Translations under genes and position numbers: made by a program
Part shown: piece by piece, positions 36,817 to 45,185 of the stretch
Layout of the letters: every line of letters starts with the position of its first letter
Numbering within the stretch: the first letter of the stretch is position 1
Assembly: GCF_027532945.1 (NCBI RefSeq)
Contig: NZ_JAPZTZ010000003.1
Coordinates: 186,001-250,000 of the forward strand
Direction of reading: 5' to 3'
From: Phreatobacter sp.
Lineage (GTDB): Bacteria > Pseudomonadota > Alphaproteobacteria > Rhizobiales > Phreatobacteraceae
Length of the DNA stretch: 64,000 nt
The notes under the pieces: generated by a model
Databases searched by the model: none
The model's input: only the letters and a program-made list of their open reading frames with translations
Told to the model about the DNA's origin: nothing

Positions 36817-37455
36817 TCAGCGCTGGGCGGCGCGGCCGCGGCGCTGGCGCTCGGGCTGCTGGGCCTGGTTGTCGAAGCCAACGAAGACGATGTAGGTGGC
36901 CAGTTCCGCCGCCTCCGGCAGGGGGAAGCTGACCTGATCCTCCACCTGCGTGAAGGACACGCTCGGCGAACCCGAGGGGATCTCGATCGGCACCTGGTAG
37001 AGGCGGGTCCAGACCGGCGTCGAAAGGCCGCGCGTCACGGCCACGCGGATCGGCAGCGTGACACGGCCGGCATCGCCCTTGGGCCCGACGAGGACGCGCC
37101 CCTCGACGCCGACGCGGATCGTCATGGTCTGGCCGTCGATGCGGCACTCGCGGGCGAGATCGGTGATCGTGCCCTGGTAGCGCAGTTCGGTGGGACCCTC
37201 GCCACCCTGGCGCCAGACGGCCGAGCCGTCACGCACCTCGATGCGGGGGCAGGCGTCGGCGGTCAGGGTCTGGGGGCCGGCCGGAACGGGCTGGCCGAAC
37301 AGGGCGGTGTGGACGGGTGAGCCGACGCCGGGCGGCGTCTGCGGCGCAGGCTGCGCCGCCTGCTGCGGCTGGCCGAAGAGATTGCCGCCGGTCGAGCCGC
37401 AGGCGCCCAGCGCCAGGGCCGTCATCAGCACGGCCGTTGCCTTCCAGATACGCAC
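36817..37455 (-). CDS. Lipoprotein of unknown function
   Basis: A 212-residue protein starting at a GTG with GAGGG upstream. The short signal peptide ends in a lipobox, LGAC (16-19), so it should be lipidated at Cys19. A low-complexity Gln/Pro/Ala linker (about 27-55) follows, then a beta-rich domain ('CPRIEVRDGSAVWRQGGEG', 'IRVGVEGRVLVGPKGDAG', 'IPSGSPSVSFTQVEDQVSFPLP'). I recognise no named family with confidence; it resembles outer-membrane or periplasmic lipoproteins common in Hyphomicrobiales. A basic Arg-rich tail ends the protein. It lies upstream of the riboswitch, same strand. Confidence 0.75.
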   Translation of the reverse strand: MRIWKATAVLMTALALGACGSTGGNLFGQPQQAAQPAPQTPPGVGSPVHTALFGQPVPAGPQTLTADACPRIEVRDGSAVWRQGGEGPTELRYQGTITDLARECRIDGQTMTIRVGVEGRVLVGPKGDAGRVTLPIRVAVTRGLSTPVWTRLYQVPIEIPSGSPSVSFTQVEDQVSFPLPEAAELATYIVFVGFDNQAQQPERQRRGRAAQR

Positions 37456-37658
37456 GCCCAAACCCTCGCATTGCCGTCGGGATCGGAGCTTATAGCAAGA
37501 GCCGTCGGGCGGAACAAAGGCGATCATGCTGCCATCCACCGGCCGTCGATACGGCCGTCCATCGGCTTCGCTGATGGACAAATCGCGCGTTTTTCATGAG
37601 AAGGGCCGAACGCCGCCGCTAAACTGGCGCGATCGCCCCGCCCCACAGGACACCCCGC

Positions 37659-38840
37659 ATGACCGCCGATCTCCTCGCCTCACTGCGCCCGGAAGCCTCG
37701 GGCGCCCCCGCCAGCGGCATTGTCGAGCTGTCGAAATATGCGCGGGCCGCCGGCGACGTGATCCAGCTGTGGGTCGGCGAGGGCGACACGCCCACCCCCT
37801 CGTTCATCTACGAGGCCGCGACCCGCTCGCTCGCGGCGGGCGAGACCACCTACACCTGGCAGCGCGGCATCCCCGAGCTGCGGCAGGCCATCGCCACCTA
37901 CGCCTCCGACCTCTATGGCCGGCCGCTGTCGCCCGAGCGCTTCTTCGTCTGCGGCTCAGGAATGCAGGCGATCCAGATCGCCATGACCATGGTGGCCGGT
38001 GCCGGCGACGAGATCCTCATTCCCTCCCCCACCTGGCCGAACGCCCCGGCGGCTGCGGGCCTGCGTGGCGCGACGCCGGTCTTCGTCGCGCTCGACCATG
38101 GCAATCGCGGCTGGCAGATCGACCTCGACAAGCTCGAGGCGGCGATCACGCCCAAGACCAAGGCGATGTTCATCAACACGCCCTCCAACCCGACCGGCTG
38201 GACCGCGACCCGCGAGGAACTCGCCGCGATCCTGGCACTCGCCCGCCGCCACGGCCTTTGGATCGTCGCCGACGAGATCTACACCCGCTTCGTCTGGACC
38301 GAGGGGTCGCCGCGCCGCGCGCCCTCCTTCCATGACGTGCGCGAGGACGGCGACCGCATCATCTGGGTCAACACCTTCTCGAAGAACTGGGCGATGACCG
38401 GCTGGCGCACCGGCTGGGTGGAGGCAGACCCGTCCCTCGGCGACGTCGTCGAAAACCTCATCCAGTATTCGACCTCGGGCTCGCCGGTCTTCGTGCAGCG
38501 CGCCTGCGCCGTGGCGCTCGAACGCGGCGAGAGCTTTCTCGCCCACCAGATCGCCAAGGCCCGCAAGGCCCGCGACATCGTCTCGGAGGCGATCGAGGCG
38601 ACGGGCCGCTGCCGCTTCTCCCGCCCCGATGGCGCATTCTACCTGTTCTTCGGCATCGACGGCGTCACCGATTCGAATGCCGCGGCGATGAAACTGGTCG
38701 ATATCGCCAAGGTCGGGCTCGCCCCCGGCAGCGCCTTTGGGCCGGGCGGCGAGGGCCACTTGAGGCTCTGCTACCTGCGCTCTCAGGAGCAGATCGAGAT
38801 CGCGGCGGAGCGTTTGCGCAAAGCCATCCCCCTTTTGTGA
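37659..38840 (+). CDS. Pyridoxal phosphate-dependent aminotransferase, class I/II
   Basis: A 393-residue fold-type I aminotransferase of the aspartate aminotransferase group. PLP binds Lys242 in 'VNTFSKNWAMTGWRTGW'. 'TYTWQRGIPELRQAI', 'NTPSNPTGW' (173-181) and 'VADEIYTRFVW' are standard, with Asn179-type and Asp205 cofactor contacts. The substrate-specific residues do not let me choose between aspartate, aromatic and branched-chain acceptors. It stands alone between a lipoprotein gene and a two-component system. Confidence 0.9.
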   Translation: MTADLLASLRPEASGAPASGIVELSKYARAAGDVIQLWVGEGDTPTPSFIYEAATRSLAAGETTYTWQRGIPELRQAIATYASDLYGRPLSPERFFVCGSGMQAIQIAMTMVAGAGDEILIPSPTWPNAPAAAGLRGATPVFVALDHGNRGWQIDLDKLEAAITPKTKAMFINTPSNPTGWTATREELAAILALARRHGLWIVADEIYTRFVWTEGSPRRAPSFHDVREDGDRIIWVNTFSKNWAMTGWRTGWVEADPSLGDVVENLIQYSTSGSPVFVQRACAVALERGESFLAHQIAKARKARDIVSEAIEATGRCRFSRPDGAFYLFFGIDGVTDSNAAAMKLVDIAKVGLAPGSAFGPGGEGHLRLCYLRSQEQIEIAAERLRKAIPLL

Positions 38841-39009
38841 TGCATTTTGGGGAAGGAAACCGCCCTTACCCGTTGCAATGCGCAAAACTCCGTAGCATGG
38901 TCCGGGGGGTGAGGCGAGTTGACGCAGGGGGCCATCCTGCGCAGCGCCAAGCGGAGGATCCCCCATTCAGCAGGTCGTCCCCCCACCGGCGAGTGTCTCG
39001 GAGGCACGG

Positions 39010-40083
39010 TTGTCGAGCGTTCTCGACATGGCCGGCGAAGGCATCGTCGTGCTGGATGCCGGCGGTACGATCCTCGTTTTCAACAAGGCCTGCGAGGCCA
39101 TGTTCGGCCGCACCACGGCCGATGTTGCCGGACGCAAGTTCGGCATCCTGCTGGCCGACCCGCATCAGCCGGAGGGCACGTTGCTCGCCACATGGGTCGG
39201 CGCGCCGCGCGAGATCGCCGGCCGCCACCGGGATGGCACGGCGCTGCCGCTGGAACTGTCGCTGGCCCGTGCCGATACGGCGGAGGGCGCGCAGTTTATC
39301 GCCATCCTCAGGGACCTTCGCCCCCGCCGCGCCACGCAGGAGCGGCTCGCTCGCCGCGAGTCCGAGCTGTCGCATCTCGCGCGCGTCGCGGCGCTCGATC
39401 AGATGGGCGCGGCGCTCGCCCATGAACTCAACCAGCCGCTGACCGCAGCAACCCTCTATCTCCAGGCCGCCGACAGGCTGCTCGACCCCCACGGGGCGGC
39501 GACCGAGGTCGTCGCCAAGGCGCGCCGCGAGGCGGAACGGGCCGGCCGCATCGTCCGCGCCATGCGCCAGTTCATCGCCAACCGCCCGCCGGAGCAGGTG
39601 CCCGTGACCTTGGCGCCGCTGGTCGAGGAGGCGGTGGAGCTGACGCTGATGGGCCGTCGCGCCTGCGGCGGTGTCAGCATCGAGGAGGCGGTGCGCGGCG
39701 TCTCGGTCGTCGGCGACGCGATCCAGATCCAGCAGATCGTCGTCAATCTCGTGCGCAACGCCCTGGACGCGGTTGGCGACCGGGAGGACGCGCGCATCAC
39801 CGTCACCATCGGCATTGCCGCCGACAAGGCGACCATCGCGGTCAATGACAATGGCACCGGCGTGCCGCCGGAGGCCGTCGCCGACCTTTTCACGCCCTTC
39901 GCCACCTCCAAGCGGTCCGGCCTCGGCCTCGGCCTCGCCATTTCCCGCACCATCGCCGAGGCCCATGGCGGCGACATCCATGTCGAGCCAGGCGGTGACG
40001 GCCGCGGCGCAACCTTCACGCTGATCCTGCCGCTAGAGACGGGACCGGCCCCTTCCCCCGATGAGCGGAGGTCCCTCCCGTGA
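39010..40083 (+). CDS. PAS-domain sensor histidine kinase, FixL-like
   Basis: A 357-residue soluble kinase without membrane helices. A PAS domain comes first (about 1-105; 'LDMAGEGIVVLDAGGTILVFNKACEAMFGR', given in parts: AGEGIVVLDAGG, FNKACEAMFGR). The phosphoacceptor is His138 in 'AHELNQPLTA', the FixL/DctB type. N box NLVRNALDAV, G1 DNGTGVPPE and G2 GLGLGLAIS follow. Whether the PAS binds heme is not clear, so fixL is not assigned. The start is a TTG with GGAGG five bases upstream; no ATG is available before the PAS core. It overlaps the regulator gene by four bases. Confidence 0.87.
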   Translation: MSSVLDMAGEGIVVLDAGGTILVFNKACEAMFGRTTADVAGRKFGILLADPHQPEGTLLATWVGAPREIAGRHRDGTALPLELSLARADTAEGAQFIAILRDLRPRRATQERLARRESELSHLARVAALDQMGAALAHELNQPLTAATLYLQAADRLLDPHGAATEVVAKARREAERAGRIVRAMRQFIANRPPEQVPVTLAPLVEEAVELTLMGRRACGGVSIEEAVRGVSVVGDAIQIQQIVVNLVRNALDAVGDREDARITVTIGIAADKATIAVNDNGTGVPPEAVADLFTPFATSKRSGLGLGLAISRTIAEAHGGDIHVEPGGDGRGATFTLILPLETGPAPSPDERRSLP

Positions 40084-40691
40084 GCACCCTTCACCGCAAT
40101 GACGTTTATGTGGTCGACGACGATCCGGCCGTGCGCGACGCGCTGAGCACCATCCTGTCGATGGAGGGTTTCGGCGTCACCGGCTTTGCGGACGGTCCGT
40201 CCTTCGTCACGGCGGCGCGGCATCGCCGACCGGCCTGCGTCATCCTCGACGTCAACATGCCGGGTACCTCCGGCCTCGACGTGTTGCGCCAGTTGAAGGC
40301 TTCCGCCTCCACGGCGCCGGTCTTCGCCATTTCCGGCCAGGCCGACATCCCCATGGCCGTCGACGCGATCCGCAACGGAGCGCTCGACTTCTTCGAGAAG
40401 CCCTTCGACGCCGGGCGCCTCGTTAGCCGCGTGCGTGAGGCCATTGCGCAGACCGAGCAGCCCGCGACGCAGCCCTCGCGCCTTGCCTCCCACTTCCCCG
40501 GCATGGAACTGCTGACACCGCGCGAGCGCGAGGTGCTCGAGCAGATCGCCGCCGGCTCCTCCAACAAGGAGGCGGGCCGCACGCTCGGCATCAGCCCGCG
40601 CACCGTCGAGGTGCATCGGGCCCGCATCATGGAGAAGCTCGGCGCCCGCAACGCTGCGGACCTCGTCCGCATCGTCCTCACTGAGCACTGA
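40080..40691 (+). CDS. Response regulator, FixJ-like (LuxR-type HTH)
   Basis: A 203-residue regulator. The receiver (about 8-122) has the acidic pocket VVDDD, phosphoacceptor Asp57 in 'VILDVNMPGTSGLDVL' and the conserved Lys in FFEKPFD. The LuxR-type DNA-binding domain spans about 138-200 ('LTPREREVLEQIAAGSSNKEAGRTLGISPRTVEVHRARIMEKLGA', in parts). Phosphorylation by the preceding kinase should turn it on. Targets are unknown; no FixK-type gene is nearby. The GTG start overlaps the kinase stop. Confidence 0.9.
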   Translation: MSTLHRNDVYVVDDDPAVRDALSTILSMEGFGVTGFADGPSFVTAARHRRPACVILDVNMPGTSGLDVLRQLKASASTAPVFAISGQADIPMAVDAIRNGALDFFEKPFDAGRLVSRVREAIAQTEQPATQPSRLASHFPGMELLTPREREVLEQIAAGSSNKEAGRTLGISPRTVEVHRARIMEKLGARNAADLVRIVLTEH

Positions 40692-40700
40692 GCGGCGGCG

Positions 40701-41729
40701 TCAGCCGCGGCTGACGGCGGCCTGTTCGAAGGTCGCCATGCCCTGATGGACGGCGAGCGCATTGCGGACGATGCCGCAGGCGAGCGCCGCTCCCGATCCC
40801 TCGCCGAGCCTCATGCCGAGATCGAGCAGCGGACGCTTGCCGATCTTCTCGAGCACGCGGCCATGGGCGGCCTCCGCCGAGCGATGGGCGGCGATGCAAT
40901 GGTCGAGGCTTGCCGGGTCAATCGCATGCAGGATGGCGGCGGCGGCGGTGACCACATAGCCGTCGAGCAGCACCGGGATGCGCTGCAGGCGCGCGGCGAT
41001 GATGGCTCCGACGGCAGCGGCGATCTCGCGGCCACCGACACGGCGCAGCACTTCCAGCGGATCGAGGCCGGGGCCACCGGCGCGGGCGACGGCGCGGGCC
41101 ACGACCTCGGCCTTGCGCGCAAGGCCCTCGTCATCGACGCCGGTTCCGCGGCCGACCCAGTCGGAGGCCTCGCCACCGTAGAGGGCGTGGTGGACGGCCG
41201 CAGCGATGGTGGTGTTGCCGATGCCCATTTCGCCGAGGCAGAGCAGGTCGGCCCCGACGATGGCCTCCATGCCGAAGGCGATGGTGGCGGCGCAGGCCGC
41301 CTCGTCGAAGGCATCATCCTCGGTGATGTCCGGGGTCGGCACGTCGATGGCGAGGTCAAAGACCTTGAGGCCGATGTCGTTGGCAACACAGAGCTGGTTC
41401 ACCGCGGCCCCGCCGGCGGCGAAATTGTCGAGCATCTGGCGGTTCACGGCGTCCGGGAAGGCCGAGACACCCTGCTTCGTGACGCCGTGCGACGTGGCGA
41501 AGATGGCGACGAGCGGCCGATCGACCCGCGGCTTAGGATTGGCGCTCCAGGCCGCCACCCATTCGACGATGGTCTCCAGACGGCCGAGCGCCCCCGCCGG
41601 CTTGGTCAATTCGGCGTCCCGGGCCCTGACGGCGGCGATCGCCGCCTCGTCCGGGCCAGGCATACGCGTCAACAGGTCGCGGATGTCGTCGAAGGGGAGG
41701 CCCGTCGGGCTGTGGGACGGCGAAGGCAT
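40701..41729 (-). CDS. cobT: Nicotinate-nucleotide--dimethylbenzimidazole phosphoribosyltransferase
   Basis: CobT makes alpha-ribazole phosphate for the lower ligand of cobalamin. The 342-residue enzyme shows 'LTKPAGALGRLE', 'ATSHGVTKQGVSAFP', 'GEMGIGNTTIAAAV' and the C-terminal 'LDLGMRLGEGSGAALA' with the catalytic Glu in GEGSGA. The ATG at 41729 gives the family start. It is divergent from cobS with a 90-base gap, too short for a cobalamin riboswitch. Confidence 0.94.
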   Translation of the reverse strand: MPSPSHSPTGLPFDDIRDLLTRMPGPDEAAIAAVRARDAELTKPAGALGRLETIVEWVAAWSANPKPRVDRPLVAIFATSHGVTKQGVSAFPDAVNRQMLDNFAAGGAAVNQLCVANDIGLKVFDLAIDVPTPDITEDDAFDEAACAATIAFGMEAIVGADLLCLGEMGIGNTTIAAAVHHALYGGEASDWVGRGTGVDDEGLARKAEVVARAVARAGGPGLDPLEVLRRVGGREIAAAVGAIIAARLQRIPVLLDGYVVTAAAAILHAIDPASLDHCIAAHRSAEAAHGRVLEKIGKRPLLDLGMRLGEGSGAALACGIVRNALAVHQGMATFEQAAVSRG

Positions 41730-41819
41730 GGAGCGCTTTCGAAATCGGATGGGGGGCGAGCGGTACCAGCAGAGGGTATCGGCGCACAAGCCGGCTGGCG
41801 GCGGGGCGCGGCACTGGCT

Positions 41820-42632
41820 ATGCCATTCGCCATGGACAATCCAGCCCTCTGGCGCGACACCGTCGTTGCGCTGCGCTTTTTCTCAAGGCTGCCACTGCCC
41901 GCCCTGCCCGGCGAGGCGGATCCCCATGGGCTGCCCGACTTCACCCGGCTCATTCGGGCGGTGCCGCTGGCGGGCTTCGTCCTCGGCGGCCTTGCCGGCG
42001 CCGTGGTGCTGGCCGCCTCGCTGGTCCTGCCGCCGGTGATCGCAGCACTGCTCGGTGTCGCGGCTGCGGTGGTGATGACCGGGGCCTTCCACGAGGACGG
42101 ACTTGCCGATTCCGCCGACAGCTTCGGCGGCATGACGACGGAGAGGCGCCTCGACATCATGAAGGACAGCCGCATCGGCACATTCGGTGCAGCGGCGCTC
42201 ATCCTCGGCCTCGGCCTGCGTGTCGCCGGCCTGACCGCTTTGGTGGCCGCGGTCGGTGGCGGGCGGACGGCGCTCGCCATGGCGGCGATCGGCGCTGCCT
42301 CGCGGACGGTGGCGCTCGGCCTGCAGGTCCATCTCGATCCCGCCCGCATCGAGGGCGCGGCCTATGCGACGGGACGCCCACAGGCAGCAGACTGGCATAT
42401 CGCCCTCGCCATCGCGGCGGGGCTCGCGCTGCTGCTCATCCCGGCCGGCGGCATCGCCGGGGCCTTCCTCGCCTTCGGCGTCGCCGGCCTCATCCTGCCG
42501 CTTGCCATCCGCTTCGCCTCAGCCCATGTCGGCGGTCAGACCGGTGACCTCACCGGCGCCACCCAGCAGGTCATCGAGATCGCCATGCTCCTCGTTCTCG
42601 TGGCCATCGCCGTGCCTGTGGGAGCTGCCTGA
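41820..42632 (+). CDS. cobS: Adenosylcobinamide-GDP ribazoletransferase (cobalamin synthase)
   Basis: CobS joins adenosylcobinamide-GDP with alpha-ribazole in the membrane. The 270-residue protein has about six helices and the family motif 'GAFHEDGLADSADSFGG' (88-104), with 'KDSRIGTFG' just after. The 'VGGQTGDLTGATQQ' segment near the end is also standard. Two ATGs (41820, 41832) are close; neither has a strong ribosome site. The DUF1289 gene overlaps its stop by one base. Confidence 0.93.
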   Translation: MPFAMDNPALWRDTVVALRFFSRLPLPALPGEADPHGLPDFTRLIRAVPLAGFVLGGLAGAVVLAASLVLPPVIAALLGVAAAVVMTGAFHEDGLADSADSFGGMTTERRLDIMKDSRIGTFGAAALILGLGLRVAGLTALVAAVGGGRTALAMAAIGAASRTVALGLQVHLDPARIEGAAYATGRPQAADWHIALAIAAGLALLLIPAGGIAGAFLAFGVAGLILPLAIRFASAHVGGQTGDLTGATQQVIEIAMLLVLVAIAVPVGAA

Positions 42633-42823
42633 TGAACGCGCCGCTGCCGCCGGTCTCCAGCCCCTGCATCCGCATCTGCCGCATCGACCCGCAGGCGCGC
42701 ATCTGCGAGGGCTGCGGCCGCAGCCTCGACGAGATCGCCAACTGGATGGCCATCGGCGAGGTTCGCCGCCGCGCCGTCATGGCGGAGCTGCCCGGCCGTC
42801 TCGCGCGACTGGCGGAGCGCTGA
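42632..42823 (+). CDS. DUF1289 domain-containing protein
   Basis: A 63-residue protein with four cysteines in the DUF1289 layout: Cys12 and Cys16 (PCIRIC), then Cys25 and Cys28 (CEGCGR), followed by 'EIANWMAIGEVRRRAV'. The cysteines probably bind zinc or an Fe-S cluster. Function is unknown. Its ATG shares a base with the cobS stop (TGATG), so it is coupled to cobS, and the protease gene follows after three bases. Confidence 0.85.
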   Translation: MNAPLPPVSSPCIRICRIDPQARICEGCGRSLDEIANWMAIGEVRRRAVMAELPGRLARLAER

Positions 42824-42826
42824 GCC

Positions 42827-43537
42827 ATGCGGCTGGTGCTGTGGATCCTGCTGGTCAGTGTCGTCCTGCTGGTGATGGTAGCGGCGATCCGCTCGGGCGG
42901 CCTCGCCGAGGGCAATCTCGACTCCGGCGACTGGGCCTCGATCATCGGCCTCACCATCCTCGCCAGCCTCAGCGGCGCGACCGTGCTCGGCATGTTCCGC
43001 GGCCGGGCCGGCGACGCGGTCCAGGCGGCCCTCGCCTGGCTCGGCATCTTCGCCGTGCTGGGCGTCGTCTACACCTATCGCTACGAATTCGAATCGGTCG
43101 GCCGCCGCGTCCTCGGCAACGTCATTCCCGGCATGGGCCAGGAGGGCGTCACCGGCAGCCGCGAGGTCACCGTGCCGCGCAGCGGCGGCTCGACCTTCGT
43201 CGCCCGCGTCTCGCTCAACGGCTCCAGGGCCGTTCCCATGCTGGTGGATACCGGCGCATCGGCGCTCGTGCTGACCGACGCCGATGCCCGCCGCGCCGGA
43301 ATCGACCCGGCGAGCCTGTCCTTTTCCATCCCGGTCCAGACCGCCAACGGCTCGGCCATGACCGCCGCGACAACCGTCGGCACCGTCACCCTCGGCCCGA
43401 TCGTCGAGCGCAATGTCCGGGCCCTCGTGGCGCGGCCGGAGGCGCTGACGACCAGCCTTCTCGGCCACACCTTCCTCGACCGGCTGGAAAGCTACGAGGT
43501 GCGCGGCGGCCGCATGGTGCTGCGCGGACGCAACTGA
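42827..43537 (+). CDS. Retropepsin-like aspartic protease, TIGR02281 family
   Basis: A 236-residue membrane protein. Three hydrophobic helices (about 3-21, 37-57 and 66-84) precede a single retropepsin-like domain. The catalytic motif is 'MLVDTGASALVL' (Asp141). 'GHTFLDRLESYEVRGGRMVL' closes the half-barrel. One such domain must dimerise to form an active site. Similar clan AA proteins are common in alphaproteobacteria; the substrate is unknown. It is in a tight run with cobS and the DUF1289 gene. Confidence 0.87.
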   Translation: MRLVLWILLVSVVLLVMVAAIRSGGLAEGNLDSGDWASIIGLTILASLSGATVLGMFRGRAGDAVQAALAWLGIFAVLGVVYTYRYEFESVGRRVLGNVIPGMGQEGVTGSREVTVPRSGGSTFVARVSLNGSRAVPMLVDTGASALVLTDADARRAGIDPASLSFSIPVQTANGSAMTAATTVGTVTLGPIVERNVRALVARPEALTTSLLGHTFLDRLESYEVRGGRMVLRGRN

Positions 43538-43594
43538 CGGCTTGCCAGCGTGGAGCCACCGGCGGCATGGTCCGCGCCGCAAAGAGGATGCCTG

Positions 43595-45121
43595 ATGAGC
43601 CCGATCTCCCGTCGTGACACCCTGACCGCAAGCCTCGGTGCGGGCCTCGCCGCCGTTGCGGGAAGCCAGGCCGGTGCGCAGACCCCGTCCCAGCCCGGCG
43701 CCACGGTCACGCTGCTGCTGGTCAACGACATCTACAAGATGGGCGATGAGAACGGCCGCGGCGGCTTCGCGCGCCTCAACGCCATCGTGAAGGCCGAGCG
43801 CGCCCGCGGCGTGCCGATGCTCTATGTCCATGCCGGCGACATGTTCTCGCCCTCGCTGATGTCCGGCTTCGACCAGGGCGCCCATACGGTCGAGCTCACC
43901 AACATCGCCCCGCCCGACGTCTTCGTGCCGGGCAATCACGAGTTCGATTTCGGGCCCGAGGCCTACATGAAGCGCCGGCAGGAATCGCGCTTCCCCTGGT
44001 ACGCGTCCAACATGCGCACCGCCGATGGCGGGCAATTGCCTGGCCATGAGGACGGGCGGATCATCGACCTCGGGGTGGTGAAGCTCGGCGTCTTTGGTGT
44101 CGTGCTGCCCAACTCGCCGGAGGTCTCCTCCACCGGCACGTTCCGCTTCCTGCCGACCATGGAGACGGTGCGCCGCGAGGCCGCGCGGCTGCGGCGCGAG
44201 GGCGCCGACCTCATCGTCTGCTGCGCCCATACCGACCGGAAGGACGACCTGGAGATCGTCCGGTCGCGTCTCGTGGACGTGCTGCTGACAGGCCACGACC
44301 ACGACCTCGCCATCGCCTATGACGGTCGCACCGTCATGGTCGAGAGTTCGGAAGAGGGCTACTACGTCACCGCCGTCGACCTGACGCTCTCCCGCGTCAC
44401 CGCAGACGGCGTGACGCGCATGGCGTTCACGCCCTCCTTCCGGGTCAATGACAGCCGGCAGGCCGTGCCCGATCCCGAGACGCAAGCACGGGTCGCGGAT
44501 TACGAGAAGATCCTGTCGGAGGAACTCGACGTCGCCATCGCCACGCTCACCGGTGAGCTCGATACGCGCACCGCGTCGGTCCGCTCCGGCGAACAGCCCA
44601 TCGGCAATCTCGTCGCCGACGCCATGCGCGCCGCCACCGGCGCCGATGTCGGGATCACCAATGCCGGGGCCATCCGCGGTAACCGCATCTATCCGGCGGG
44701 CCACAGGTTCACGCGGCGTGACGCGCTGAGCGAACTGCCCTTCGGCAACCGCACGGTCGTCGCCAAGGTCTCGGGCGCCGACCTGCGCCAGGCGCTGGAG
44801 AACGGCGTCAGCCAGGTCGAGCAGCGCGCCGGCCGCTTCCCGCACGTGTCGAACCTGACGGTGGAGGTCGATCCGCGCCGGCCGGCCGGCAGCCGGGTGG
44901 TCTCTGTGCAGGTTGGTGGCCAGCCGCTGGACGATGACCGGGTCTATACGGTAGCGACCAATGATTTCATGCTGCGTGGCGGCGACGGCTATACCAGCCT
45001 CGGCCTCAGAGCCCCGGACAAGGACGTGCAGGGCAAGCTGGTGGCATCCGATCTGATGACCCACATGCGCCGGCTCGGCACGGTCGCGGCGCAGCGCGAG
45101 GGCCGCATCATCCTGCGCTAA
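43595..45121 (+). CDS. Bifunctional metallophosphatase/5'-nucleotidase family protein
   Basis: A 508-residue periplasmic protein. The N-terminus (SRRDTLTASLGAGLAAVAGSQAGAQ) looks like a Tat signal. The metallophosphatase domain has Asp45 (VNDIY), AGD (80-82), GNHEF (113-117), AHTD and GHDHD (233-237). The usual DxH of the first motif is D-I-Y47 here, so one metal ligand seems replaced. The 5'-nucleotidase C-terminal domain follows ('EQPIGNLVADAMR', 'NAGAIRG'). It should release phosphate from nucleotides outside the cell. It lies 64 bases before the beta-lactamase gene. Confidence 0.88.
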   Translation: MSPISRRDTLTASLGAGLAAVAGSQAGAQTPSQPGATVTLLLVNDIYKMGDENGRGGFARLNAIVKAERARGVPMLYVHAGDMFSPSLMSGFDQGAHTVELTNIAPPDVFVPGNHEFDFGPEAYMKRRQESRFPWYASNMRTADGGQLPGHEDGRIIDLGVVKLGVFGVVLPNSPEVSSTGTFRFLPTMETVRREAARLRREGADLIVCCAHTDRKDDLEIVRSRLVDVLLTGHDHDLAIAYDGRTVMVESSEEGYYVTAVDLTLSRVTADGVTRMAFTPSFRVNDSRQAVPDPETQARVADYEKILSEELDVAIATLTGELDTRTASVRSGEQPIGNLVADAMRAATGADVGITNAGAIRGNRIYPAGHRFTRRDALSELPFGNRTVVAKVSGADLRQALENGVSQVEQRAGRFPHVSNLTVEVDPRRPAGSRVVSVQVGGQPLDDDRVYTVATNDFMLRGGDGYTSLGLRAPDKDVQGKLVASDLMTHMRRLGTVAAQREGRIILR

Positions 45122-45185
45122 GCCATGCCGGCGCCATGGTGACGCCGCGAAGGCGAGGCACGCCGGGGCAGCCCCGGAGGTTTCC

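Noticed and set aside
34810-37320. An 836-codon open frame on the plus strand
   Set aside because: It is antisense to gcvH, gcvT, the riboswitch and a lipoprotein gene; composition is that of a shadow frame.
39010-40691. True FixL-FixJ oxygen sensor pair
   Set aside because: The kinase and regulator resemble FixLJ, but I could not confirm a heme-binding histidine in the PAS domain and no fixK or fixN genes are present, so the symbols were not assigned.
41730-41819. Cobalamin riboswitch between cobT and cobS
   Set aside because: The gap is 90 bases and shows no B12-box-like sequence; a B12 riboswitch needs about 200 bases.
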